Assembly (NCBI RefSeq): GCF_042242105.1 | Contig: NC_092026.1 | Location: 16,211,691 to 16,275,690 of the forward strand | Source of the DNA: Pempheris klunzingeri | Lineage: Eukaryota > Chordata > Actinopteri > Acropomatiformes > Pempheridae | Direction of reading: 5' to 3' | Length of the DNA stretch: 64,000 bases | Part shown: positions 38,204 to 47,200 of the stretch, one piece after another | Position numbering within the stretch: the first letter of the stretch is position 1 | How the letters are laid out: each line of letters opens with the position of its first letter | Notes under the pieces: generated by a model | Told to the model about the DNA's origin: nothing | What the model saw: the letters and a program-made list of their open reading frames with translations, nothing else | The model's database searches: none | Made by a program: the position numbers and the translations under genes

Positions 38204-41200
38204 AAAGCAAAAGTACAAACACACTCTTTACGCTCTAATGCATGCAAATAATCTGCCTATCACAGAAATTGAACAAATTGCTTTTTCCATTTCTTAACTA
38301 CAAGCAAAGACTGTCAAAACCAGGAGAAGTAAAAGGTGTCTTGGAGAGCGAGAGGTCAGTCAGGGGGTCAGTCTAAACTGTACGAGACAAACAGGACAGA
38401 GTGACTGATGTGTGGAGCCGACAGCCAGGAGCTCACCTGCTTCCAGTTGTCAAAAATGATGAGTTTGCTGTCTTCGTCGTCGACTGTCACTGTGCACTCG
38501 TAGCCCTCACCTGCAAGCGAATACCATGTCAGATACATCAGCACAGAGGGCAATGAAACAACCCCACAGCACACACTGTACGTCACTGTCATCAAATACT
38601 AGGGGCACTGTATACTTCAATATAGAAATATGGCAGTATGCATAGTGGAGTCTCAATTAGCTGCAATATTAACTAAAGGGAAGTTCAGTTCATCAAGGTC
38701 TTTAAAAAGTTCTTGACCTACTCCAGAAACCTGGAATCTGAATTGGGTTATGTGGAAAATGTTACTGTAACCAGTTTGAGACATTTGCTTCCTATCTTTA
38801 TGAGGGCCTTTTTTTAATCAATTTAAAAGATGGTGATATTCTTTATTTTTCTTATTGTCAACAAATCCGTGTGGCACTCAGCTTGAGGCTTGTTTGTTCC
38901 TACAGTGAATCTTTAAGAAAAGGGCACAGGTAATTACTTATATTATTCAAAAAGACTCAGTAATGTCCCAGCACAGCTGGTCAAGTGTAGTTTTCAGCAA
39001 AGGCTACTAAAATGGGAGTAAGTACTGGATTTGTTGTGGACTATTTCCAGCAGCGTTTTAATAAACATTCAGTGCAGTATCACGTTTTTACAGCAGCTGG
39101 TGTATGTGGGACTGGCTCAAAATAATCTACAGTATTCATGCCCATTGTGATGAATTAACATGTCACCCAGTGCGATGGTGTGGCCCACTGATGTGTTTTT
39201 AATAGTGTTTGGACAACAAAGAAGCTCTGTGGCACAGAGGAGTAAGATATATCAGGCATCAAGAATCTAACACACAGAATCTTACTAAGAGGACCAATTT
39301 GCTCTTGGTTGTGGGATTTTTTGACAATACAAAAAATATAGAATATCACCAGACTTATCCTTTAAAGAAAATGGTTGAAAAAGCAGCATTTACATTAACA
39401 CATAAAAGGAAAATCTAAAGCGATGAAGTAAAAGGTGAAAAATGGTTGTCCTATCCTCCTTTCAATGCACCCCTAGAAAATCACTACCTATAATTACATG
39501 GAAGCTTTTAAAATACGTATTAATCCAAAACAGGTGAGAAACCCCGCAACGACGAATGACACATCTTGAGGTACAAGCACACCAAATCTCCTGGTGTTAA
39601 TCAGTGCTGTCTTTTCCTTGTAATTACTTGGTGGCGACGCGTATTGATTGGTGAGGCGTTACCCCCGCTCGCAAGGCTAATATGGTGCTGAACCATCTGT
39701 TCAAAATTATCAAAAAAGTGTTCATTAAGTAGGTGTTGATCAAAATGTGTTCATTGCATAGGTGTTGATTGGTGGTTGCAATTTTGACGGCTCGTAGAAT
39801 AATTTAGCACTTTGCTAAAACTCCGTACGAGGACAAGAACGCCATCGTGGAGATGTGTACAAGCTCCCTTTGATGAAAGTGCTTTTTCTGTCCATTTATG
39901 ATGCATGAATCCAAGCGTACTACATGGACAGGAATAAATACTGTATGGCATGAGTCAGGGGCAAGTCAGCTTTATGTATGAGGCAGAGTGACACTGACTC
40001 ATTGATTGGCTGGTTAGTTAGTGGTTGAAGACTAGAGCTGATTATAATCCCGGGCTTTGTGACAGACAGACCAATTGACTGACAGAGTGGGGGGGGGGGA
40101 TCAAGGCTGTTTTAGCAGTTTTAAATGGAAATACATCCAGAGGGGCGAAAATCGCCAACTTTCTTGTTAAGAGTTAGATGAGATGAGATCACTTTTGCAC
40201 TGGAGTCTATCCATTAATTATGAGGCAACATGTAGCAGCTGGCTTATTTTAGCATAAAGACTGATAGGTGCACAGGGTAATGCTAGTTGTTTCGCCCCCG
40301 TTTCAACCCTAACCCAGTCAGTACCACTGTTATGTCTGTATACTAAATATGTAGTTAATCCAAGGAGCCAGTTAGCGTTATTTAGCATAAAGACTGGGAA
40401 CTGAAGGAAACAATAATGGATGTATTATAAGAGCTGGATACCCAAGGCAAAGATGGCTGACATTCACTTCAGTGAGAATTGCTTGCCTGGTGCGCACACC
40501 AAAAAAAGTTTCCGGCTTCCAGATTAAGTCTCGGGTTATGCGGACAACACAGTAGTGTTCATCCCATCATGCCTCTGGCCCAGCCCCGTTGGAGATTGGC
40601 TCGCACTACAGCGGTGATGTCATTCAGCAAAAGTTTTGCTTTGGAAAAGTTTTACAAGGATTAAACCCCCATTATTTAAAACATACAATATAAACAGAAA
40701 TAATTTAGCACTTTTATAGCTGGAGGCGTCCTGTCAGCAGTTTTTTTTCAGTCTCTTCTAGAATGATGCGGGAAATGCTTTTTGGACCGCAACAGATTTT
40801 TCCATGTGCAACGGCGAGTGGCCATTGGGAAAAATGGAGGCGAGGCTGAGCAGCAGTCCAATATCCAGTTCTATGTACGATACATCCATGGAGACAACTA
40901 GCATGACCCTGTCCACCTACCACTGTTATGTCTGCATACTAAATATGGAGTTGAAGCCAGGAGCCAGTTAGCTTAGCTTAGCATAAAGTCTTTCTACGCA
41001 TTAGAAAAAAGAGATGTAACGTGGTAGTTCTAAAACTTTACATGTGCTGGTAGGCAGACTGTGCTATGTTTGACCTCAGGTTCGAGGCCCTGTGATCTGC
41101 TATGTTAACTGTCCACTGGCTCCAAATTTAACCCAGACATGAGATCTTCCTTTATCAATCTTCTCATCTCTTCTCATCACTAACTTTTGACAAGGAATTG

Positions 41201-43477
41201 TGACCGGTTTGACTCTGACAAACTGGTTTAACACAGGTTCGCATGCACACAAAAACACCCTCCATTAACCCGTATCCAAGTCTTTACCACAAGCTTGTGT
41301 CTCAGAGTCTATAGAGAGGGATCTGTCCGACTGCCCAGCCAGAGATAAGGCTAGCGACGACTTGCCCACGCCATTCTGTCCCAGTAGCACTATCCTCAAA
41401 GCCCCGCCATGGCTGTGGTAAGCCGGCTGGGCGGCTGCTGATTGGGTGAAAGACTCATCCCGAGGCACCGCTGTGTCACTGATAGGCAACGTGGCAGGCT
41501 CCTCCAGACCCGGGATCCAATCGCAGTCCTCGGATACGGCCTCCTCCCTCCGCAGCTGGTGTTTGAGAGGCAGGGGTGTGCTTCCACGTCGGAGAGGGGG
41601 CGCCGTGGTGAGAAACATACTGTACTAGAATGACATTGAGACAGATAACAAAGAGACATATGTGTTAGTCTAGAAAGGAGCCACTGATCAGCACACATCT
41701 AGTGTTGTTGCCTGCGCTACTTTAAAGTTGTCCAAGAGGACCAATCAGGTTGCAGATTTACCTGTAACACTGTTCTATTCTGGTAAATGTTATCACTGAA
41801 TAACGGGGGAGGGGTTTTTCCACTGTGTGTGTGTGTCTGTAAAAAGGGGGGAGGTGATAACAGTGGAGGTGAGACATAAGTGGCAGTGTGAGAGAAAGAT
41901 GCTGATGAAGACACAGAGCGTGTCAGAGTGAAAGAGAGGAAGAGGGAGTGTGTGTGTGTGTGTGTGGGGGGGGGGGGGTAATGACAGGGGGGGTGTGGGG
42001 GGGGTAATGACAGGAGATAAGATGCTAAAAGAAAACAAGTTTATAAGGACACACAGAGAGAGGAGATGAGGGAAAGAGGAGGAGGTACGGTACATACTGT
42101 AGAGACAGAAACACAAGGGAGGGACAGAGGAAAAGAGGCTGCAGCTGTGTGTAATGAGGACATAAGTGTGGTCAGGTGGCTCTGTACTGTACGGTGACTA
42201 CGTACTGTAGTCAGTTCAGCATGAATTCACACAAAAATAGGTCACAAACGTAAAGTCTTGATCTCCATCCCCAGTTATTTAAAAAAGCAAAGCTGTTAGC
42301 GGTTTTCTCCAGAACAATAGTTTGGCTGAGAAAAGTGTGTGTGTGTGTGTGTGTGTGTTTATGCATTTGCATAATAGTGTGTGTCTGCAGCCACAGCAGG
42401 TCAACCACAGAAATCCCTCATCTATATTAATACAGCAATTAATCCAGCTCCAGCCGAACCCCTGGGTGTCTGCGGCCGAGCGTCTGCCTGTGGCAAAGCT
42501 AAGTACACTACTTGTGCTTGTTAAAGGGGATTGAGACAATAACATGAACACATTAGAATATAATGCAGTCCAACTCAGTGCCGCCACAGAGAAAATCTGT
42601 CACAAATTACGAGCTGAATCGACGCCTTTCTGACACGGTGTCAGCAAATTACAGAGATTATAAACTTCACAAAATTAAGATTAATGACAGGGCTGTTGTT
42701 TGGGATTGTATTAGACAGTTTGATTGTACAGGTGTACCTCGTAGGCTGGTAACTTGTCTCCTGTAGCATTTTGTTCATTTAAGACCCTTAAAATACTGTA
42801 TAGTACACTGTATAGTGCCGCTATATACTGTAAAATATATGCAGCAGGATATATATATATGTATATATGTATATATCACAGTACAGTACAGGCACGTGCA
42901 CAGACAGACCTCAGGTGGTGCTCATCCCCTGCCCCTTTGCCCTCTGACCAGATAAGTGGTCTTTCTGCAGAACCGGCTCTGCCTACCATGCCTGTTATTT
43001 CAGGCGCATCTGTGGTGCACTGAGGTGGAGGGGGTCTGTGTGCTCCCACTGGGCCACAGAGAAATCTCTTTCTTCAGGTTAGAGCAGCAGACCCTCAAAA
43101 TGTCTGTGCACACATGGCATATCAGTTATTAGTATGGCATAATACAGCAAACTGTTGTTCAATGTCATGTACTGTAATATATTGTATAGTTTAGTGTTGT
43201 ATATTGTATATCAATATATTGTTGTATAGTATAGTGTAATGAAGTACAGTGTAATAGAGTATTGCTATGTGTAATGTATTGTTTGTATATCATAATATAC
43301 TATAGTACAGCATAGTATAGTGTAAAATAGTATAATGAAGTATGGAGTAGTGTAGTGTTGTGTAATGTATTGTTTTATAGTATAGTATAGTATAGTTTAG
43401 TATTATAATTCTTCATATATGCAGTTAAGGTGTGGCTGTGTGTAACCCAATTGTGTAGCCGCGTACGCACGCACACG

Positions 43478-43530
<53 letters not shown>

Positions 43531-44308
43531 CCTCGGGTTGGGTTAATTGAACGAGCTAATCAATTAAGCATGGCCTTTATTGTGAGCAGGGAGCTGTACA
43601 CGCAGAGACACTGGAGGCTGACCGCGGGCTGAGCCAGTGTGTCAGGGGTTAATCTCCTTCTCTCGCCAGGCTGCCGAGAAACTGGGGCAAACAACAGAGC
43701 ACAATACAAAATTAATACTACCTTCCTTCGTTACAGCCCGACACCCACTGCTGCAGCCTGGTTATGTCTGGTGCACTTCTGATTTCCCCCCAAACCATGT
43801 TTACTGATAATTCACTTTAGGGTACCTATGAAATAATGTATGAGGAATGACATGGTCCGCCAGGGGAGAGACAGATCGATGGATCGACCACCTTTAAGAA
43901 CTGTATCTTTGGCTCATTGTAAATAAACTGGACAAACATCAGCAAATCCTTTAACTGTCCGATAATCCAAACACAGAGCGTCCAAATACAGTAGAAAGGC
44001 ACATAGAGCTCACTGTAAAGTCACTGGTGAGTGGCACACACACACACACACTGCAAGTGATGATACACAAAAATCACATCCTGAGTGGAGATGGGAAAAT
44101 GCCCCAAATTCTACACTGAATCCCCCCCTAGTGTGTGAGGGAGAAACCAAAGAGTGCTGCATACACACAATGATTGCCACCAGCTGAGACACAGAAGGTG
44201 TGTGAGTGAGTGTGTGTGTGAGTGTGTGAGTGTGTGGTCTACCTGCTGGGTTATTGTGCAGAGCGCACGAGGTGGACAATAGATGCGTGGCCTTACCTGG
44301 TCAGCCAT
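19249..44308 (-). CDS. rem2: RGK-family Ras-like GTPase, REM2-like, complete gene
   Basis: Minus-strand coding exons in order: 44297-44308, 41288-41624, 38437-38510, 28426-28603, 19249-19577. This gives 309 residues and all junctions keep phase. RGK hallmarks: N-terminal RRGSTPLPLKHQLRRE, P-loop GQNGVGKSS (86-94), an unusual G3 (DNWKQ, 137-141, in place of Ras DTAGQ), ILVFSVTDRRSF, G4 NKSD (187-190), a G5-like SAS (217-219), and the C-terminal RGK signature KSRSCHDLSAL with no CAAX box. FSVTDRRSF, ARRESLT-like RRESLTSRAKRFLAGLVPR and human linkage favour REM2 over RRAD, GEM and REM1. Family role: membrane-associated inhibition of high-voltage-activated calcium channels through the beta subunit, plus cytoskeletal and synaptic functions. 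Introns are very large for this gene. The segment after G3 is about 8 residues shorter than in mammals. Confidence 0.9.
21560..21895 (+). mobile_element. 3' end of a non-LTR retrotransposon (Rex1/CR1-like)
   Basis: Begins with a remnant of the C-terminal coding end (CAGACTATTTAACAGAAGCGT, a ...RLFNRS-like fragment), followed by an AT-rich UTR and a tail CCCCCTATGGGGGATCAGTAA with repeated TCTTA units (21877-21892). Tandem 5-mer tails preceded by a TTTCCCC...GGGGGAT hairpin are typical of fish Rex/CR1-like LINEs. Only the last ~0.33 kb remains, as expected for a 5'-truncated insertion. Confidence 0.7.
21912..22212 (-). mobile_element. tRNA-derived SINE
   Basis: Read on the minus strand it opens with a tRNA-like head: a box A-like GGCTCATAGGCAGAGTGGG (about 22167-22189) and box B GGTTCGATCCC (about 22134-22145) at normal Pol III spacing. 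The body includes AGTGTCCTTGGGCAAGGCAC, and the tail AGGCACTATACAAATACAAAT ends GACCATTTACC. This pattern is widespread in teleost genomes. The LINE fragment lies immediately adjacent. Confidence 0.7.
22612..23240. repeat. ~0.6-kb polypurine (GA-rich) tract
   Basis: The plus strand is almost entirely A/G (GAGGAGA, GACAGGAGA and similar degenerate units) with isolated C or T. Serine/leucine-rich open frames on the minus strand are by-products of this composition, not genes. It forms a potential triplex (H-DNA) region inside REM2 intron 4. Confidence 0.85.
23691..23726. repeat. (CCCT)n microsatellite
   Basis: About nine tandem CCCT units without interruption, ending in CCCCC. Confidence 0.9.
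24123..24185. repeat. 63-bp hairpin with 18-bp perfect arms
   Basis: Left arm 24123-24140 (AAACAACACAAATTCTTA) is exactly complementary to 24168-24185; the 27-bp centre is itself a near-palindromic TA-rich stretch (TATAGTATATA / TATATACTGTA), so almost the whole segment could fold. It may be a small MITE or the core of one. Confidence 0.8.
25146..25180. repeat. (CA)n microsatellite
   Basis: About 12 uninterrupted CA units followed by a TA interruption and four more. Confidence 0.9.
27235..27485. repeat. dispersed fish repeat
   Basis: Starts CACCATAGACTGTATAATGAA and later has GAGGCTTCAAGTTTGGCACT, GGAGTTGCCACCTGTTGGTC and CAGACCTGGAAGTTGC, an order I recall from a common teleost interspersed repeat. 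No coding content. Confidence 0.55.
28426..28603 (-). CDS. rem2: REM2 coding exon 4 (switch II to G4)
   Basis: 59 codons plus one base: DLSTLQCDVCILVFSVTDRR, then HTPIILVGNKSDLVRSRE. The acceptor is a run of pyrimidines ending CCCCAG; the donor is G|gtaggt. The stretch before ILVFSVTD is shorter than in mammalian RGK proteins. Confidence 0.92.
31741..31803. repeat. A-tract plus (TA)n microsatellite
   Basis: About 19 A residues directly followed by about 19 TA units. Confidence 0.95.
31895..33195 (+). mobile_element. degenerate L2-type LINE (reverse transcriptase relic)
   Basis: Conceptual translation in shifting frames gives RT pieces in the right order: a RPISNLSFLSKVLEKVV-like start (about 31925-32035), LLAADKGESSILVLQDLSG with FDAVDH (about 32150-32225), GVTQGSVLGPLL (about 32330-32370), HAFI...YCNAL-like (about 32670-32720), SAARIITRIQ..HVTPILFSLHWLP (about 32775-32850) and a C-terminal FKVLHDQ. 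It ends with a GCTATATAAATAAACCTTATT tail typical of L2. The catalytic YADD block is missing and frames are broken, so it is dead. Confidence 0.85.
32595..32636. repeat. hairpin around a 16-bp palindrome
   Basis: GTCATGTTTGT (32595-32605) and ACAAACATGAC (32626-32636) are perfect complements flanking the palindrome TTCAACTTAAGTTGAA (32606-32621). It lies within the LINE relic where the YADD region is missing. Confidence 0.8.
34702..34773. repeat. (AC)n microsatellite, two blocks
   Basis: Two long AC runs separated by an AGCACAA interruption. Confidence 0.95.
36995..37022. repeat. (GT)n microsatellite
   Basis: About 12 GT units ending in GCGCG. Confidence 0.9.
38167..38201. repeat. (CA)n microsatellite
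   Basis: About 17 CA units, 236 bp from REM2 exon 3 on its upstream-intron-3 side (past the donor). Confidence 0.9.
38437..38510 (-). CDS. rem2: REM2 coding exon 3 (G2/G3 region)
   Basis: A 74-nt exon (two bases plus 24 codons) encoding GYECTVTVDDEDSKLIIFDN then WKQ. It matches the RGK segment TYERxxxVDxEExxLxxYDxWE. Ras Asp-Thr-Ala-Gly is replaced by Asp-Asn-Trp-Lys. Acceptor CTTGCAG, donor CAG|gtgagc. Confidence 0.88.
38511..41287 (-). other. rem2: REM2 intron 2 (2.8 kb)
   Basis: No gene inside. The higher-coordinate half (40235-40995) is composed of dispersed repeats; the rest shows nothing I can name. Confidence 0.65.
40235..40995. repeat. cluster of 'agcttagcataaag' dispersed elements
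   Basis: Two related segments, 40325-40400 and 40920-40995, share CCACTGTTATGTCTG(T/C)ATAC, TAAATATG(T/G)AGTT and GGAGCCAGTTAGC with (T)TAGCATAAAG. A third partial copy starts near 40235. Between them is another fish-type repeat (AATTGCTTGCCTGGTGCGCA near 40468). Related copies recur at 49140-49325 and 61370-61440. Confidence 0.65.
41288..41624 (-). CDS. rem2: REM2 coding exon 2 (N-terminus and P-loop)
   Basis: Residues 5-116 plus a split Gly117. Contains RRGSTPLPLKHQLRRE, the Trp-acidic linker EDCDWIPGLEE, and LRIVLLGQNGVGKSSLA (nucleotide-binding G1 with the conserved Lys92-Ser93). Acceptor TCATTCTAG, donor TGTG|gtaaag. Confidence 0.9.
41949..42005. repeat. (GT)n plus duplicated G-run block
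   Basis: GT repeat followed by a G-run, GGTAATGACAGGGGGGGTGT, another G-run and a second GGTAATGACAGG: a small direct duplication with two G-tracts that could form a quadruplex. Confidence 0.75.
43130..43410. repeat. degenerate TATAGTG/TGTAATG minisatellite-like tract
   Basis: About 280 bp of irregular units of the type TATAGTGTAATG, GTATAGTATAGT and TATTGTATA. The 1-2 kb around it has no comparable composition. Confidence 0.75.
43466..43528. repeat. (CA)n microsatellite
   Basis: GCACGCACACGCACGCA lead-in followed by about 24 pure CA units. Confidence 0.95.
44297..44308 (-). CDS. rem2: REM2 coding exon 1 (MADQ)
   Basis: Only four codons: ATG GCT GAC CAG followed by a perfect donor, gtaagg. 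The ATG has a strong Kozak context (CACC before, G after). Joining to 41624 is in phase 0 and yields MADQYSMFLTT. The tiny coding portion makes this exon the least certain of the five. Confidence 0.65.
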
Positions 44309-44640
44309 GGTGATCAAGAAGTCTTCTCTTTATGGAACAAGTGCTGTAGCTGCTACCGCCTCTCGCCGCCCGGTTCAAGTCATGTGTGCCTGCTGCAGAC
44401 CCGGCATCGCGTTCACATCGGCGGCAGCGGGCGGCGCACAAAAGAGACGCACCACATCTCATCTAACATGGTGAGATTTCTCGCCACTCCGGCGCGTAAA
44501 ATCCTCCTCCTGGTGACTGGAAGAAGGGAGGCGCGGCGCGTGGAAAAACTGGGGTGGGTAGTAGTAGTAGTAGTAGTGGGCTGGAGGGAGAGTCAGGAGG
44601 CTACACCTGCGTCTCCGTGTGGATGAGGAGGCGAGTTCTT
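44309..44640 (-). promoter_or_regulatory. rem2: CpG-rich 5' region of REM2
   Basis: Immediately upstream of the REM2 ATG lies the most CpG-dense stretch of the region (CGCCTCTCGCCGCCCGG near 44360, GGCGGCAGCGGGCGGCGC near 44420, GGCGCGGCGCGTGG near 44530). This fits a CpG-island promoter and 5' UTR on the minus strand. The exact start site and any upstream non-coding exon cannot be placed. Confidence 0.55.
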
Positions 44641-44750
44641 GTAGGAGGGAGGGAGAAAGCCATCAGCACAACAACACATCCCCTCCTGGTCTGTTGGTGT
44701 CCCAACGGCCAGCAACGACTGAGCTTCCCTCCCCACCTCCAGTTAATACC

Positions 44751-44755
<5 letters not shown>

Positions 44756-44790
<35 letters not shown>
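44756..44790. repeat. (CT)n microsatellite
   Basis: About 16 CT units about 450 bp upstream of the REM2 start codon (GA repeat in gene orientation). Confidence 0.95.
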
Positions 44791-44793
<3 letters not shown>

Positions 44794-46849
44794 CTCTCTC
44801 CCTCCCATCTGCCTAGAGTGTATTGGGGGGCGCGTCTTTGAGTGAGTGGCTGATCTTCCTATGGGCTGGGTTTGGTTGGAGGTGGAGGGAGGGACGATGT
44901 AGGTGAAGGAGTGACCCCCTGTTTCCTTCCTCTGGTGTAAAAGATCAGGTTCTCTCCTCTTTCCTCTCTCTCCGCCTGCTGTCAAACACCTATCTGGGCT
45001 CCTCTGGTGTTTTTCTCAGGTTTGATGGTTGATATTCGGCTTTTTTTTTTTTTTTTTGCTGCTGTGAGGTGAAGCGGCCGCCAGAGGGAGGCAGAGGGGC
45101 GCCTCTTGAAGATGACATGCATGCTTGGATTCATTTTTGGAAGAATTTAAAGCGGCAAGTTTCCACATGCCGAGCAGTTTACATGTCTTAAGGACTACCA
45201 CTCTTCTTCTTCTTCATCTTTAAAAGCAGTTGTATAATACCTGCTGTGGCTCCTGAGGAGCTCCCTGTAGTCTTAAAAAAAATTAAATTGGTGATATCAT
45301 CATTTTAAGTTACCAATTTGAGGCATGAAGTGTAAAAAGACATTAGTGTTTACCAGACTTAGGACTTCCAAGAAAATGTACCACTAAATTGCATTATGGG
45401 AACTGTAGGCTCCTTTCTTTGGGAGTTTGACCCAAAATATCTCAGCCCCTTCTGTATCAATTTTGATGATTGTCTCTTGTGGGTCCCTCAACTTTATAAG
45501 AGTGCAATGATAAATTGCCAGAGTGCTCCTTTAACTTCAGTTATTATATATTCAGCTTAAAATGAGAACATGGGCTTAGGCTCTACATAAAGAAAATAAA
45601 AATCTGAAAAAAATCACAAGATACTTGCCCTGCCTTGCTTCGTGAGTCACAGTGATGTTTGCAGGTACTTGTATAACAATGCAGCTGGGTCTCTGTTGGT
45701 TATGAATACTCTCAGCTTTGCTTCAGAAGCATTGAAATGTGAAATAAAGGAAAACTTGAGCGAGTCGGCGCACCTTTCTATTCAAGCTGTCACAAAGTCA
45801 GTGCAGATGTTTTGTTAAGTGATAAAATGAAATAGAGGAGGATGTTTTTGAGTGACCTGATGTTTTGTTACGCTCAGCTATCGAGTCCGTCACCAGCACG
45901 ACACCCCTCTGTGACTGTGTGCGTTAGCTAAGTGACACTCTCAGTGGAAAATTCATCACTTCAATTCATTTACAAAGCCCCTGTTGGACTGACAGCATCT
46001 CAGCCCCAGATCATATCTGTCAGATGGGTGAGACATAAAACCAGCTGAGTCTGTCCATCACATTCTCTCCCAAAGTTTCTTTAAAACGTGTGTGTGTGTC
46101 GAGTTTAAAACGACTGACTCTGCTTTACTGCTCACAGTGACTGGAAAGAAAATCATATTTCACTCTATGCTTTTAAGAATTATACTGAATATTGTAGACT
46201 GGTGGGCACATATGGAAAAGGCTCCCAGAAGCAATCACTGATGCGTGTTTGCTGCGGTTGCTTTTAGTGATGTCCTTGTTGAAGGCAGAGCTTTTTAATG
46301 TTCATCTCTAAGCCAAGGTTATGCCCGCATTACCATTAAACATCACATTTTTAATGCTTTCTATTGCCTTCTGTAAAGTTTAATTCATTTTGACTCATCT
46401 CCCTTTTTCATTTTGTACCATTCATTCCTCCAAACTCGGGTAGCTGACCTGACTGATGTTTGCAAGCAGAAAGCATATGCATCATCCTTAATATGAAATG
46501 AATCCAGCATGAACGAGAGCTCTTAACTTCTTCCCTCTTACAGATTGGCCTCTAAGTTCCAAGTTAAAGGCCAGGGGAGGTGGAATGCTACACGCCAGTG
46601 ATGTTGAGAAGCCTATTTCTCAGGCTCAGACTCCTGTTATTTCTGATGACTCACAATGTGAAGATTAAATGCATTTGGAGGTAAAGTGTCCTTAGCAGTA
46701 CTTAACCAGTTAGCAGGTAAAAAATTCCCAATTCTCCACTGTAGGACATCATAAATTAGTTTTATGATGTTCAGACACCTTGAGTGTTATCATCATTCAA
46801 TGTTCTTCAGCTTGGGGCTAATTCCTTTCTAGCTATTTTAAAAGCAGCC

Positions 46850-47200
46850 ACATACAACTAAAATCTTTCACAAAAAGTAGGATTTAAAGCCGCACTTATC
46901 ATTACTTGTACATTAAAAATGGATCAAATGACTAAGAGAATCAATTACAGCCACTGTAAAGCCCGGCACCAAATGGCAGACAGACAATGTTAGTGACTAG
47001 CCGGCAAACATAATGGAGCGTTTAGCAGCTAAAGACTCAGATATTACCGTCAGGAAACATCGGAGCTAAATGAGCTGACTATCAGACCTACATTCATGAG
47101 GTGGACAAACACTAAACTCCAACTCCTGGATGTGTAAAAAGGAAGCACTTTACTATGATAATAATATGATAAAATGCCTTCTGTGTAATATACTTGTTCT
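46850..47200. repeat. 'tttagc(a/t)gctaa' dispersed repeat, copy 1
   Basis: Contains GGAGCGTTTAGCAGCTAAAG, ACATTCATGAGGTGGACAAAC and CTCCAACTCCTGGATG; the same order of elements recurs in the two copies at 62746-63060 and 63170-63545. Confidence 0.6.

Larger units (their letters stand above)
28604..38436 (-). other. rem2: REM2 intron 3 (9.8 kb)
   Basis: Lies between the acceptor at 28604 and the donor at 38436. It holds an L2-type LINE relic, (TA)n, (AC)n and (GT)n tracts and a CT-rich patch; no other gene was recognised. The part around 37730-37960 is rich in TAATTA/ATTAA homeodomain-type words and has an unusually non-repetitive look. Confidence 0.65.
41625..44296 (-). other. rem2: REM2 intron 1 (2.7 kb, low-complexity)
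   Basis: Dominated by simple sequence: (GT)n and G-runs at 41949-42005, (GT)n at 42334-42358, a degenerate TATAG/TGTA tract at about 43130-43410 and (CA)n at 43466-43528. No coding exon recognised other than those of REM2 at the ends. Confidence 0.65.

Noticed and set aside
44222-44626. Plus-strand 134-codon frame opposite the REM2 first exon
   Set aside because: It is the antisense of the CpG-rich 5' region; GC-rich DNA keeps frames open and no domain is seen.
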